Assembly: GCA_000711775.1 (NCBI GenBank)
Contig: ARYC01019867.1
Span: 1-64,000 of the forward strand
Origin: Oxytricha trifallax
Taxonomy: Eukaryota > Ciliophora > Spirotrichea > Sporadotrichida > Oxytrichidae
Length of the DNA stretch: 64,000 nt
Reading direction: 5' to 3'
The position numbers and the translations under genes are program-made. Under the pieces are notes generated by a model that was not told the origin of the DNA, did not search any database, and saw nothing but the letters and a program-made list of their open reading frames with translations. This document shows, piece by piece, positions 33,301-44,918 of this stretch. Each line of letters starts with the position of its first letter. Position 1 is the stretch's first letter.

Positions 33301-35289
33301 CTGAGTTTTTGGAAATGAAGAGAAATATTGACTATTAAATAATAAATTGAAGTACAATTTTAATAATGAAATTAGTCGTGATATTGGTTGATAGTTGTAA
33401 TAAAGATTAATTGAAAAATTAAAAAAAGTGCACGAAACTTCCTTAAAATTTTTTTTTTATCATAACCGTTTCAGGACACTTTCCCCCTCATTTTTTTGTC
33501 GTAAAATGAGCAATCTATGGTTATTCGGTCCTCTTTAAATCTCCTTCTACTCTTCTCATTATTTTCAGCAAAGTCTTATATAATTGTCAATTATTGGGGT
33601 CGACAGCTTAAGGATTGAGCTAGTTAACTTTAATGCTAAAAATTGTAACTTGCTCTTTTGACTTTTTTTGTGAAAGTTATGGGATTTTCCTGCTAATCAT
33701 TTTATTACTTTAAAGCTGTTTTGGGCTTTATCCTACCATAGGTCCGATATTTTGTCACAATATTATGAGTGATAAAATTAGTCCAACTTCTATTAAAGTT
33801 CCTATTAACCAGTTTAGTTTGCTAGATCTTCCTTTCATCTTTAACTATTAAACCCCATAGATCAATTAAGAATCGAGGATTGGAGTTAAGAAAAATTAGA
33901 TTAAAAATTAATTATAATTGGCTAATAATATAAATTATTAGGCTAAAATCAGATATATTCACCATTATTGGATTATTTTATAGGGACAATTAATCGAGCC
34001 AATAGTTTTAATAATTAGCCCAAACATTATAATTATTCGCCAATAATAATTAAATCTTAATTTATTTGTACTTAACCCCAATCGTCGCTTCGTAATTGAT
34101 CTATGGGGTTTTACTTACCATTCTTTTCTTTTTGAGAATCTGTTTGTCTCCAGTGTAACCTTGAAAAGAGAACTAACGAATTTTTAAAGTGACTCCTGTG
34201 GAGCTTTGTATAGCCGCTGAATGACTTCTATGACTCGACTCTAAACCTGCCCGATGAATTGTCGGCACTCGGATTTCAAAGCACAACTCGGCCTGTGCTT
34301 ATAGAATCTGCCTTTTTAAATATGCGACTCCTTATGCTTATTTTGCAGCAAATGTGACCCTTTAAGTCCTCCTTGGAGAGGCATGACTCCCTTGTTCTAG
34401 AGATAGCATTCAATCCATAGGTTGCATAGTGTAACTAGTCTCTTAGGGCGTCCCTATCTTTGCACTCAGCCTCCTTAATCAGCCTAATGGTGAGATTGTA
34501 ATACTTCTCAAAATGCAGATAGTTTTGGGATGGTTTTATATAATTTTATCGCAAGTCCCCATGTAGAGCTTCAGTCTTTTCAATCGTCTCTACTGACTAT
34601 GGAAGTTATTTTATTGAGTAAATCGTTTGAACTAAATAGTAAATAATTGAATTGTTTAATTTATTCTTCTGTAATAATATCGTTTGTACTTTTCTTTTAT
34701 GGCTGGCAATTTGATGATAATAAGAGGTATAAAGGAGCTGGCACTTCTTCAACCTATCTATCTGACTGCAAGCCAACATTGAAAGGTATAACTAAAACAT
34801 CTTATCTTGGAGGGTATAGAGTATGTTTGTTTGATAGAGTGTTATTAATGTTGAGTTCATAATTAGAGTATCCATATTATTTTTCTAATCGCTGGAAAGC
34901 ACTCATCGAGTGTGGTCATTCATCTTTAGATCTTCATTTGTTTTATCGTAGGCGTTATTCATTGATTTCTTGATCTTGACTCATGGGAAAAGCTCCCTCG
35001 CCATAATTCTAACGTTTATTTATACTTGCACGATATGGGAGTATATTGCCATGTTTTCTTCAATCAGAATGGCTTCCATAGTTTCTTTCATTTTGCTTGG
35101 TTGGTAGTGATTCTGATTCATCAGCTGCAGTAAGTTGTCTAATCTTTCTATAAATTTTTTGGCAGGCAGCTGACGAAGTGCTGGAGATTCGGATGTAAAG
35201 AGGGGAAGCAGGACCGAAGGGGAGAACTGTATAGAGGAGCACAATTGGCTCTTCTTCAATGAGAACATCTTATGATCTTCCAAAAGCAT
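27400..35289 (-). CDS. long unknown gene interrupted by three elements
   Basis: Minus-strand gene whose coding blocks are 34114-35289, 33488-33847, 32733-33020 and about 27400-28219, roughly 830 codons in all. It opens at ATG 35289 (MLLEDHKMFSLKKSQLCSSI) and includes FIERLDNLLQLMNQNHYQPS, IKPSQNYLHFEKYYNLTIRL, WAYYHKQWPNELTSLFLKYL, CETAQRFQGQEKQKRVSPNQ and LGTYGAAPFVCNQEDNSKSI. The end is TGA 27509 or, if that is a lesion, beyond it (KCVELTLPKPTHSEEYLDDE follows in frame). It is predicted to be mostly helical, with a beta-rich C-terminal part. No family recognised. Frame switches and two or three TGAs at Trp-like positions mean decay or further internal sequence. Gene-like codon use is clear on this strand only. 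Confidence 0.7.
28322..29353 (+). CDS. TBE transposase, copy 2 (degenerate)
   Basis: Homologous to 9590-10618 along its length, ATG 28322 to TGA 29351-29353. The first catalytic region reads QADQAVFKFNTF, where the Glu next to the Asp has become a TAA (Gln) codon; the second is ILFVDNLSIHKT; the third is FNGIEFY. Short indels change the frame at a few places, and the TGA of copy 1 is shared. Not functional as it stands. Confidence 0.85.
29645..30188 (-). CDS. TBE 22 kDa protein, copy 2
   Basis: ATG 30188 to the shared TGA 29645-29647. Clear homologue of 10912-11451 (for example the region encoding KLSERNFFFGVLGTI). Length is not a multiple of three, so at least one indel is present. Unknown function. 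Confidence 0.8.
30729..31144. mobile_element. TTGTAGG foldback MITE, copy 2 (nested in TBE)
   Basis: 416 bp, flanked by TA (30727-30728, 31145-31146). Copy 1 of the TBE has the unoccupied site (TTAATAATAGAAATTTAAAT at about 11985-12005), so the exact insertion point and the 2-bp TA duplication are proven within this window. Confidence 0.95.
31173..32602 (+). CDS. TBE zinc-finger/kinase protein, copy 2
   Basis: ATG 31173 (MADNLNRTEVSLGTGLSLLN) to TGA 32600-32602. The nested MITE sits 29 bp upstream of the start. It preserves the 5' frame that copy 1 has lost. The kinase catalytic loop is explicit (YVHRDLKPENF), followed by an IDF-type magnesium motif after a frame change and GTPGYFR. The first finger is altered, the second intact (CTTCMKSYTHSTKVKRHMQ). 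It combines DNA binding with a kinase fold, as known for TBE 57 kDa ORFs; the role in transposition is not established. Confidence 0.85.
33021..33487. mobile_element. G-tipped element (d), inside the long gene
   Basis: 467 bp of AT-rich, non-coding DNA with ends GGGGGGAAATTTCCTGCACG and (inverted) GAGGGGGAAAGTGTCCTGAA; an inner inverted GGAAGTTTCGTGCAC copy lies near 33440. It separates coding blocks ending FKEDRITIDCSFYDKK and starting ITIIQESNALKSKILAIMES. The A-rich junction does not allow an exact excision point to be fixed. Confidence 0.65.
33851..34110. mobile_element. AACCCCATAG foldback element, inside the long gene
   Basis: 260 bp. Inverted arms of about 100 bp start AACCCCATAGATCAATTA, flanked by TTA (33848-33850, 34111-34113). 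Leaving out the element plus one TTA gives an uninterrupted minus-strand frame ...NRFSKRKEWQVIVKDERKIQ... No ORF. Confidence 0.85.
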
Positions 35290-36160
35290 TAATGGAGTGA
35301 GGATGGAGTGAGAAATAAAATTTAATTTAGAGTAATAAATATTATTAAAGCATTTAAGATCTTAATTTTTCAGGTTTCTTTTTAAAATAGTAGTAGTAAT
35401 AGTAGAATTAAAAAGATGCCTGGACTTAATTATAATAATAATAATGAATTTTAATTGAGAATAAATTTTAATTTAACAAACTCCGTTTTTAACAACTATA
35501 ACATCTATAAATAAAGGTAAATAAATTAAAATATGACTCTTTCATTATAAAAAAAAATTATAATCTCTACCTAGTATGATAAAATATTTTTAAAAAAAGT
35601 AATTAAAATAAAAATAGCTGTATTTTTCAAAATAAAATAGAAATTGTTGTAAAGATATAATGATAAAAACTAAAAAAAGGAGCATATATTTAAAGGTTAA
35701 TCCGTTTATTTACCAAAACTAATATATGAATTTTAATAAACCTCAAAAAAATAAATCCATTTTATAATAATATCTATAAATATAATAAATCTTATTGCCA
35801 AGATTAAACTTTACAAGCATGTAATTGCTTGAAAATGATCATTAAAATGAAAAGTGAATTTCTTATGTCAGCATGCATTTTTCCAACTAAATCTTATTTT
35901 ATATAAATTTATAACAAGCCTATGCATCTGAAGTCGGACTTTATTTGTAGTATTTTTAAAGAAAGGTTTCAGCTGAGTATTTTTGGAGAATTTTTATTAT
36001 TTAAATAAAACTCCATTAGTTAAATTTTGATGAAATATGGGTGATATATATATATATATATTTAGATTAATATTAAACACTATTTCCTATTAATTAACTT
36101 TTTTTATCAATTAAAATAAAACATTTAAATCTAAAAAAGAGAGATCTTTAATAATTTAAG
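35290..36160. other. AT-rich spacer, nothing recognised
   Basis: AT-rich DNA upstream of the long gene, including a short (AT)n run near 36043. No gene recognised. Confidence 0.6.
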
Positions 36161-39100
36161 AGGGCGGGAAAAATGCAGTTGAAAAAGTAAATCACCAGTG
36201 GAAGAAGGAAGCTACCTGTATACTCAGAAAACAGTGGGCAGGGCGACAAAGCCTTGTCCCAACAAAAATTGGAAAAATACTTTGAAAATTCAAAATCAAA
36301 TTCGTAAAGTTCAACATTTCAAAACCTGAATGTTTAGTTACAACATAACAATTGGAAAAACATAAACAAATTTTCGATCAACGTTGACAATGACCGACAG
36401 CTTGAATTCTATCAACCAATGAGAGAAGCTGAAAGATGGGTTAGGAGAAATGAGAGGTTCGCAGAAAGATAGCGAACAAAAAGGAGAGAATAGATCATCA
36501 ACAACAAAAGATAAGTAAATACTAAAACGATTGAACTAAGAATATGCCTACAAAACGTCAGAAGACTGAATGCGAAAATCAAACAAGACCAATTAATGAA
36601 GGACATAGAGGGCAAAAATCCCAATTTCATAGGGATAGTAGAAACCAGACTATAAAGACCTATTAGAATCAATAATAAGAATATAGCGCAAACAAAACTA
36701 GCAAGAAATGGAGGAGTTTTAGTTCTAAACAGTGGAAAATACTAAATGTAACAATAAAAACTCTAAAGTAATATATTACTTGGAACATCCTCAATGTGGG
36801 TGGTTAACCACTACATGTCATAACTGCTTATATCCCACCATACTTGAACGAAAAAAATAAAAAGAGTTGTAGAATAGGTTGGTATTCATGATTAAATCTT
36901 TGAAGTAAAAATGTCATAGACAAAGAATAATAGTGATGGGATATTTCAACTTTCACATAAAGACTTAGGAAAAAGATTCAACAAAGAAGGGTTAAAGAGT
37001 CTATCCCAAAAGGTGTGTAAACACACAAAAAGAGAAACTAGTTAGATTAAATCTATTCAAATGTAGAAACAATCAACTGGGAAACTTACTAACTTAGATT
37101 AACAGACCATAAACTAATCTAAGTAAAAATCAGAATTAAATTCTTAGAGGAGGACCTAAAACTAACTGAGAGGGAAAGAACTATTAGAATAACTGACATC
37201 ATGAAGGAGTGTTGGAAAACATTTATAGAAGGAGGAAGAGAACTTACTTTTGAAGATCTAGACAACCCGATATAAAAATGCTTTGCGTATAAAATAGAAA
37301 AACAAGTAAGAGGGAAAAATTGGTACTAATAGCCACCGGAGTGGGTACTAAGGAATAACGGCACAAGCGAGGCGAATGTATTCCAAGAATTTAAAACTAA
37401 ATGGAAAGAGGCTATAAACGATTTAGAACACTGCCTAGATAAGAAAGACTTAAAAGGATTCTTTTATATGGTGGTGAAACGATTAACAAATTGCTAAAAG
37501 GATTTTGAACCAATCAAAGGACTAACGATTAAAAATGAAAGAATTGAAGCAGGAGAAGTACTAGGAAAAAAGTCGTAGAGTTCTATAGCCAACTCTTTAA
37601 AGACAAAATAGAGCAATAATTAAAAATAGAAAATAAAAGAGACGTAGTAATGATAGACGAGCAAGAAGTATAGAAATTTTGTGAAACAAAAGACGTCTAA
37701 CTAAGTATCTAAGAGTGCAATTTTAATAAACGATTTGACGAGATGGATTTGATGGAAAAATGCTGAGCAAGTCACTAAAGAAATGAGAATCAATCTGTCC
37801 AAAAATAACATAATGGCTAAACGAGAAACATATCCCACAATATATCAAAGAGGGAAGGTTGATTCTTTTAAGTTAGGACTATAAGGAATCATACCTAGAA
37901 GTTAGCAACACTAGACCAGTAGCAGTCAACTCACATTTAGGGAGAATACTAGAGAAAGCTATCATCAAAAAAGTTAAGGAAAATAAGAGTGAATTGCTAC
38001 AAACTGGAAATTACCAAAACAGCTTTAAGGAAATTAAGAGCACTCACATCAATTTAAAAAAGCTCCTCGAACACATTAAAACATCCAGGAGGAAGATCAA
38101 GCAAAGAGAGACATACCTGCTAATTGACTTATAAAAAGTGTATGACTCAGTCTAGAAAGACAAACTAAGATTTATCCTTAGAAGGAGAGTTAATTGTCAA
38201 AAAGATGCTGAAGTGGTAAAACTAATCGAAATGCTCTACACGAATAACAGGATCATCTATGAAGAATAAGAGATAATCGTAGAACAAGGAGTAGCATTAG
38301 GAAGGAGACTTTCACCCATGTTGTTCAACATTTACCTTCAAGACGCCATATTCAGCCAGTAAAAATCAAAATCACTAATAAAGTAAGGCAAACTAATCAC
38401 ATTTGCTGATGACATATTAGTAAACTTTAAAGATCCTTAATAATTTAAGAGAGTGATAGAAAGCTTCAGAGAGATAGAAAAATCACATAATTTAAACTCA
38501 ACATAAAGAAGACATTCTTCTTAAGCAATGCAAGAATCTTCGGAAGGGAACTTCAAATAGAAGGAAACAACAAGGTGGAGGAAGCAAAATACTTTGGGCT
38601 AAAAATATGTTTGAATACCCAGAACTATTTGAAGAATACATGGAATGAAATCAAGCAAAAAACTGAGTTTTTCCAGAAACTGACGAGCTCCAACAATCGT
38701 ACTGTAAGCGATACAATAATGATGGCTCAGATAAGATAATTGATGATATATAAATACACCCTTTTAGTTGGAGTGCAATTTGTAAAAATTGAAGAAATAG
38801 AGAAGATGGAACTACAACTGAAAAGTATCGCGTTCAGAACCCCATGAGACATACCAAATAAAATACTGAGGAATGTCACCCAACTTTAAGAAACCAATAC
38901 CAATGAGATATTAAGGGACTTGGTTCAGAAGAACTTGAAAAAGATTAATATTAATATTGAGCAGTTCATGAGACCTAAAGGTGAGAAAGAAGAGATTAAG
39001 ATGAAAGGAAACTAGTTGCAAAAAAGGAAAAAAATATTTCTGACAAAAAACTTAATGGACACAATGATGCCATTAAGCCAAGGGAATACTATAATCAACT

Positions 39101-39430
39101 ACGGAATGAGTCTTTACTGTAGTGTGCACAAGGTCCTGGTAGATTAAATCCATATGAAAAGATGTGAGTCAATAAACTCAGCTGGAGACCCCACAAGATT
39201 CTCGAAATTCTAAGAGAGAATAGACTATATGACTTGGGAAGCCACTGACAAATAGAAATCATAACAAATATGATATGGCTAGACTAAAGAATAAGACAAC
39301 TAGAAACCCATGGTAACTATCAGCCAATTAAAAATCTTTTTAAAGTGGCATATGTCAAAAAGAAAGAGGAATAGTTTGATGTGTGAAATTAAGGACAAAT
39401 TGATAAATGACTCGAATATCTAATTTTTGA
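36161..39430 (+). mobile_element. LINE (non-LTR retrotransposon), degenerate
   Basis: The start is placed where composition changes to A-rich on the sense strand, the end after the last coding sequence. Endonuclease and reverse transcriptase motifs of one LINE ORF2 are in order. No clear poly(A) or target duplication was found, so the ends are approximate. An ORF1 is not evident in the 370 bp before the endonuclease. Confidence 0.75.
36535..39400 (+). CDS. LINE ORF2: endonuclease and reverse transcriptase
   Basis: The APE-type endonuclease start is visible (RICLQNVRRLNAKIKQDQLM, FIGIVETRL; the E of VETR is the metal ligand). The reverse transcriptase follows: RPVAVNSHLGRILEKAIIK, LLIDLQKVYDSVQKDKLRF (palm motif A region), QGVALGRRLSPMLFNIYLQD (motif B) and LITFADDILVNF (catalytic FADD, 38402-38413). 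TAA/TAG occur at Gln positions throughout, so the element uses the host code and has lived in ciliates. Several TGAs and frame changes disable the gene. The length (~950 codons) is normal for ORF2. Confidence 0.8.
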
Positions 39431-39969
39431 GAGAATTAGAGTAATTCAAATTACCTTTAAGTATTTTATTACAACTACTAATTAAAATAAAACATACATT
39501 TAGAAGAATTGAACCTTCGACTGTATGAATTAAATCTAAATGTACTAATATGTTTACTTATGCTCTTTAATCTATTTTATTAATTAATAAAAATAATTTT
39601 TACAAAGTTCTCTCATATAATTCCATAATTTGGGTTTGATTACGATTATCGTTTGAGTAGTAGAAGAAATCTTTAAGATTTAAGAGAAATTTTATTATAG
39701 GAAATCCTCAAGAATAATAGAAAATTTTTAATAAAATTTTCATACTGATAGTAGTTCAAAAATTAAGTTATCAACAATAAAATCAAGAATTTATTGACTT
39801 ATGGATAGAACGATATTAAAGTATATAACTAAAACTAAATCATGCTTGAGAAATAAATTATTTGAAATTTTTAGTAAATAAATGAAGTGAAATAAATCAA
39901 ATGTTAGTCTAAGCAAATCCTAAAACTTAAATTATTAATATATTGGTAAATAAATTTATTAATTATTTT

Positions 39970-40953
39970 GGGGAGGTCAAAGACAGTACCACTCAATTTT
40001 TGAAATCCTAAGTCGGTACCACGTATAAAATTTTTTTTCACATTCAAAAAAATATTTTAAGTAATTTATAATATATTTAAAATCTCAGCTAAGGATTTAT
40101 CAAGTTTTTTTCCTTCTCATTTTTACATGTCTTCTCTAAAGAGCCTCCATTATAAAAGTCATGCTTCATTATAAAAGTCATGCTAATTTTCATCGCTTAC
40201 CGTGCTTTAAATATTTTTAATAAATGATTTATCCCTCAACTCTGCTACTATTTATTTTTTTTTTAATTTAGCCTTCATCATAAAGGATTTTTCCATGAGT
40301 ATATAAACTATCGGCCACTTCATTATCTCCATTAAGAATTTATTCTTCATTTTAAAAGTGAAAAATTTTCATTTGTTTTGCTACATATTGTATTACATCT
40401 TAGAAAATTTTTCTAATTAATTTTTGATTAAGTTTGTAGTTAAACATGCTTAAATTATACTTTGTAAAAGCTGAACTTTATCAAATAGCAGAGTAATGAA
40501 AAACCAATTTAAAATTTGCTGTTAATGCTTGATAAATAAAAATATTTATTGAATTAATTAATTCCTCCTGCAAGTTCATTGGAATTGGTATAAAAGCTCA
40601 TCAGGTATGTCCTTTCTTGATTTTAGTTTCATATTTAGATAACATTCAATGCATTACACATCCCTTTCAAGAATCCCAATATTTTAAAGTGCTTTAATAA
40701 CATTTTTGATATCCTTAATTAATTGTTAACATAGATATTTAGATCAGCGGTATTTACAATATCTTAATGAATTAATTTTGTTACATTAAAATTCTTTATG
40801 TAATTAAATTAAAAAATATTAATAATATAAAAATTGATTAAATTAAGAATTTAAAATAAATTTAAATTTTATTGAATGTGAAGAAAAAAATTTTATATAT
40901 GGAACCCACTTAGGATTTCAAAAATTGAATGGTACCGAATTAGACCTCCTCCC
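39970..40953. mobile_element. 984-bp TIR element without genes
   Basis: Left end GGGGAGGTCAAAGACAGTACC and right end inverted GGGAGGAGGTCTAATTCGGTACC, then both continue with CAATTTTTGAAATCCTAAGT: about 55 bp of terminal inverted repeat. The interior is AT-rich with no convincing ORF. Probably a non-autonomous DNA transposon. Its G-rich tip recalls the G-tipped family, but the inner terminal sequence differs. Confidence 0.7.
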
Positions 40954-42334
40954 ATTATCTTTATAAATCATTCTGATACAAATGATATTACTCTTTTAAT
41001 TAAATTTTAATAATATCTTAAAACCATTCGATTACACTAGTTGCATTATGCTTACATAATGCAATACATACAATTATAATAAATACTTTAAAACAATTAG
41101 GCTATATCATCATCTATTTTATTTTTTTTACTATTGATAAATTATTTTTTTTCTTAAAATTTTTTAATATCTAAATGTATTAATCTTCTATTCTTAATTT
41201 AGAAGACGACTTTAAATTAATAATACATATTTATTATATTATTTTTTACAATAATTTTTAATAAATTAATTATGCCTGTTTCTAAATTACATCAAATTTT
41301 TTCTTAAACATATTTTAATAACTCTATATTTATTATTAATTTATTAATACTTAACAAATATTTAATTTATTTATTTAAATAATTGATTTATTTTATATTA
41401 TTTCTATTTAACAAAATACTAATCCAATATTTAAACATATTATCATTATTTAATATATCAGCAATAAAAATTATATGATAAATAAAAGCTGATTTATTAT
41501 TTCTTTGATAAATTAACTTAAGTAAAATTTATTTAATAAGTAAATTATTGAACTTTTATAATATCAAAAGATTATCAAGAAAAATAATTGATTTGTATAA
41601 ACGATTTCTAAACCATGCATGGGTTGTCTCTGTGTAAAAATGTTAAATTACCATATATCATAATAATTCAAAATTTACTTAAATACTTACAATAAATATT
41701 ATTAAATCAGTATGACAGTTGAATCCTTAGACCTCAATTTAACAATTCAAATAAATGCTTTCGCTAAGCAAGCTACACCCAAAGACCAAATTCAAACACT
41801 CAATTTTTCACTACATCAAATTTTATAAGCTTATTAAAAATTTAATGATCATATTAAATAGATACTAACAATTTAATTAATGCATAAACATTTATGAGTA
41901 ATTCAACCTCAAATTTAATAGAAAAATAATACCTTCACACTTTCGACTGATCTATAAACCACATCTAAACCCTTAATTCTTCAAGAGCATAAATTTAATA
42001 TCATCATTCATCAATAAATTAGTACTAAATTTGACTTATTTACACATTCAATTAGATAATTTAGTCATTTGATTAAATTTTACAAATGCTAAAATTTCTT
42101 CGGATAGTGCACTTCTTCTTACATTATTTTTTAAGTGATTTATATTGATTTACTACCATTAAAGCTTTTACTTATTTTCTTTACAATCAAGTTTTTAATT
42201 TTATAGTAACATGAACAATTATGAAGTACTTCTTGTAAAGTTTAAATAATAATTTTATGGTTATGGCTGTCTGTTATATCTCTTCATCAATTATAATAAA
42301 TAGTATCTTTTAAAAATACCCTGACTTATATGAA
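40954..42334. other. AT-rich spacer, nothing recognised
   Basis: About 1.4 kb of AT-rich DNA. No gene, RNA or repeat recognised. Confidence 0.6.
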
Positions 42335-42549
42335 TATTGTTAAAATAGAATTGACTCGGGGAAATTGAAAAATAAAATATAGATTTAAATATAATTAATC
42401 ATAACTGCCACTAATTAGAAAGGCTTATAGATCAAATTATGCTCAGGCTACTTCCCGTTATATTTGAAAAAGTGAAGCCGGGTGTCTCTGTATGTCTCCG
42501 TGATAGTATTTGCATTTTTTGAGTTGACCATGTATAAATCTCATTTATA

Positions 42550-42700
42550 GGGTAAAATACAAGGAGTTGACCAGTTAACCGCGATATTTGGTCAACTTCT
42601 AGAGGATTAATTTAATTAAATATAAATCTAATCTTAATTATAAATTTAATCTATGATTACTGGAGTTGACCAGTGACCGCGATATTTGGTCAACTAATTT
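42550..42700. repeat. two left-end copies of the GTTGACC repeat
   Basis: Two copies of the unit found at the other end, in inverted orientation: GGAGTTGACCAGTTAACCGCG near 42556 and GGAGTTGACCAGTGACCGCG near 42662. They are separated by the same AT-rich filler as on the right. Confidence 0.8.
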
Positions 42701-42709
42701 AAATATGTA

Positions 42710-43121
42710 TTGTAGGAATACATTCAAAATGGGAAAATTAATTTATATCGAATTTAATTTAATATAAAATCTTGGCAGTTAAAGTTGTCCAATTTAAACA
42801 ATCTTGGGCTTATTCGATAGAGAATTCAAAATTAGCTGGACTTTATTATAGGGGGTACTATTTATCTCCTCCCTAGAGCTAGATAAATCGACTTGAATGT
42901 GAGGGTATAATTTATGAATTTAGTTGTGTTAAATTAAAGTGAAGTTATCTCGCTCCAGGGATGCGATAAAATAGTACCGCCAATAATAAAGTCAAGCTAA
43001 TTTTGAATTCTCTATCGAATGAGCTCAAGATCGTTCAAATTGGCCAACTTTAACTGCTAAGATTTGATTTTATAATAAATTCGATTTAAATTATTTTTCC
43101 ATTTTGAATGTATTCCATCAA
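42710..43121. mobile_element. TTGTAGG foldback MITE, copy 3 (diverged)
   Basis: 412 bp, flanked by TA (42708-42709, 43122-43123), inside the left arm of the Rep-like element. It has the arm motifs of the family (TTGTAGGAATACATTCAAAA; GAGAATTCAAAATTAGCTGG) but is more diverged than copies 1, 2 and 4. Confidence 0.85.
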
Positions 43122-43199
43122 TAAATATTCAAATTAGTTAGAAAATGAAAAAATCTTAAACTATAAGTAAGATGCATTAGATATAGAGTATTACGGTAA

Positions 43200-44497
43200 C
43201 TAAAAATCATTTCATTTTCGTTATTTCTCCTTTGCTGTTTCTTATTTGCCATCCATTTTTGCGCTCACTTCTCTGCTTATATCCCTGCTCTCCTATAATT
43301 GATAGTTAATGCTTTCTTCCTCTATCCGTGCTATGAAGTAATTTGCAAGGTCTACTGTATCGAATGGCATGTGGTTGCCTTAGCCTTTCTTCACATCACT
43401 TAGATCTATTAAGTAGTATCTGGCCTCGAAAGCCTCACATTAGTTCTTTCAAGTTTATCAAAAGGGAGAGTATCTATTGTGATTACGAATTCACTGTCCA
43501 AGTATTCTAGTTTACATCTCCGTATTTAACTTCTGTTGAACAGCCACCACCCTCTAACATTCTTTTCATCTTTGCGATTCTATCTTTGGCGAAGAAATGG
43601 TTGTCATTCATTTCGTCCATGAGTATTATCTGGGGCTGGAACTTCACTGGAATAACTTGGAGCTTAAAATAAGACTTTCCCTCCTAAAGCACATCACACA
43701 CGAATATTTACCGGTATCTGCCTTCCCATATCGCCAAACGCAGGATTTCTCTTTAAGTTCTATATATTATCACAATAACTTGGTACAGCGCATCTACAGC
43801 TTCCCCATATCCCAATTGCTAGAACTGCTCAAAGGTTATTGTATCTCATAGAATCTTCTGATCAATGTCTCAAATTACAAATGTTTAAAGTGATTCTAGT
43901 ATTGGTATTTTCTTCCTCTCCAGCAATCCTGATCCTACTAGCATCTTCATAGTCCCTCTTAAGTGGTGTTCAATCTCTTAAATTAGAACTAAATCATAGG
44001 GGTCTTGCAAATTTTTCTTAATGTAGTAGTTTAGGTTATTAATCTCACCTCTTTGATGAATTTCAGTGAACTCTACCAACATTCAATATTTGGTTTTTGA
44101 TGGATATAAAGAAGACGATGCTCTTGAACTCTGAGATTGCGATGTTCTCTTCTGTTAATTGAAATTATCTTATTCTCCTGCTACAAGTTTGATATTAAGA
44201 TTAGATTTGAAAACATCCAGCAGGTTTCTCTCTTCAGATTTATTACTTAATATTGAGGCGATCTAGGACTGTTGCACCTACACACTTAGCCTGCTTAAAG
44301 TAATCCTTATGGAGACCATTTGACGACTGAAAGCTTTTAATTTCAATAAAGTGCTTGCTATTTTCCTTATCTTAGTATACGCTCACAAATTCAATCTTGT
44401 TGTTTGAGTCTTTGATGCTTTGCATAACGGTGCTTGAAGTTTCAGTGCCGTATGGATATTGGCAAACGTAAAAGTAATTTTATCTACTATTACTCAT
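43200..44497 (-). pseudogene. Rep-like initiator (HUH endonuclease/SF3 helicase type), broken
   Basis: Coding traces lie in several frames on minus. The N-terminal part starts MSNSRQNYFYVCQYPYGTET. A Walker A-like WRYGKADTGKYS, a Walker B-like IILMDEMND and the downstream RMLEGGGCSTEVKYGDV match, in order, the SF3 helicase of CRESS Rep proteins (where GxxxxGK, a DE-type motif and a VEVKGG-like strand are typical). The N-terminal HUH nuclease is less certain: an HFIEI segment may be its motif 2. The gene is broken in several places. Identification rests on motif order, not on a search. Confidence 0.65.
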
Positions 44498-44621
44498 TTG
44501 TACTGAAGAAGCAAATAAATGTAAGTACAGAGGTGCGCATACATTAAGTTCAAAATTTAATTATACATTCTATTTCACTAATTACATATTTAAATTAGTT
44601 GACCTAAAAAAGCCCTGGTCA

Positions 44622-44918
44622 CTGGTCAACTCCAGTAATCATAGATTAAATTTATAATTAAGATTAGATTTATATTTAATTAAATTAATCCTCTAGAAGT
44701 TGACCAAATATCGCGGTCAGCTGGTCAACTCCAGTAATCATAGATTAAATTTATAATTAAGATTAGATTTATATTTAATTAAATTAATCCTCTAGAAGTT
44801 GACCAAATATCGCGGTCAGCTGGTCAACTCCAGTAATCATAGATTAAATTTATAATTAAGATTAGATTTATATTTAATTAAATTAATCCTCTAGAAGTTG
44901 ACCAAATATCGCGGTCAT
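44622..44918. repeat. three tandem 99-bp units
   Basis: Starts CTGGTCAACTCCAGTAATCA at 44622, 44721, 44820 and a partial fourth at 44919: an exact 99-bp period with practically no differences between units. Each holds GTTGACCAAATATCGCGGTCA, whose GTTGACC and GGTCAAC halves are inverted. In a Rep-carrying element these could be binding repeats (iterons), which is inference. Confidence 0.9.

Noticed and set aside
35060-35242. Second minus-strand ORF in another frame of the long gene's 5' part
   Set aside because: Shadow of the 35289 frame, which has the better composition and continuity.
36043-36062. Dinucleotide AT run, also near 52340
   Set aside because: Simple low-complexity repeats common in such AT-rich DNA; no support for function.
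43597-43851. Plus-strand ORF inside the Rep-like element
   Set aside because: It lies opposite the region with Walker-type motifs and has no features of its own.
44622-44918. CRISPR array from regular 99-bp repeats
   Set aside because: Units are contiguous and identical without unique spacers, inside a eukaryotic TIR element.
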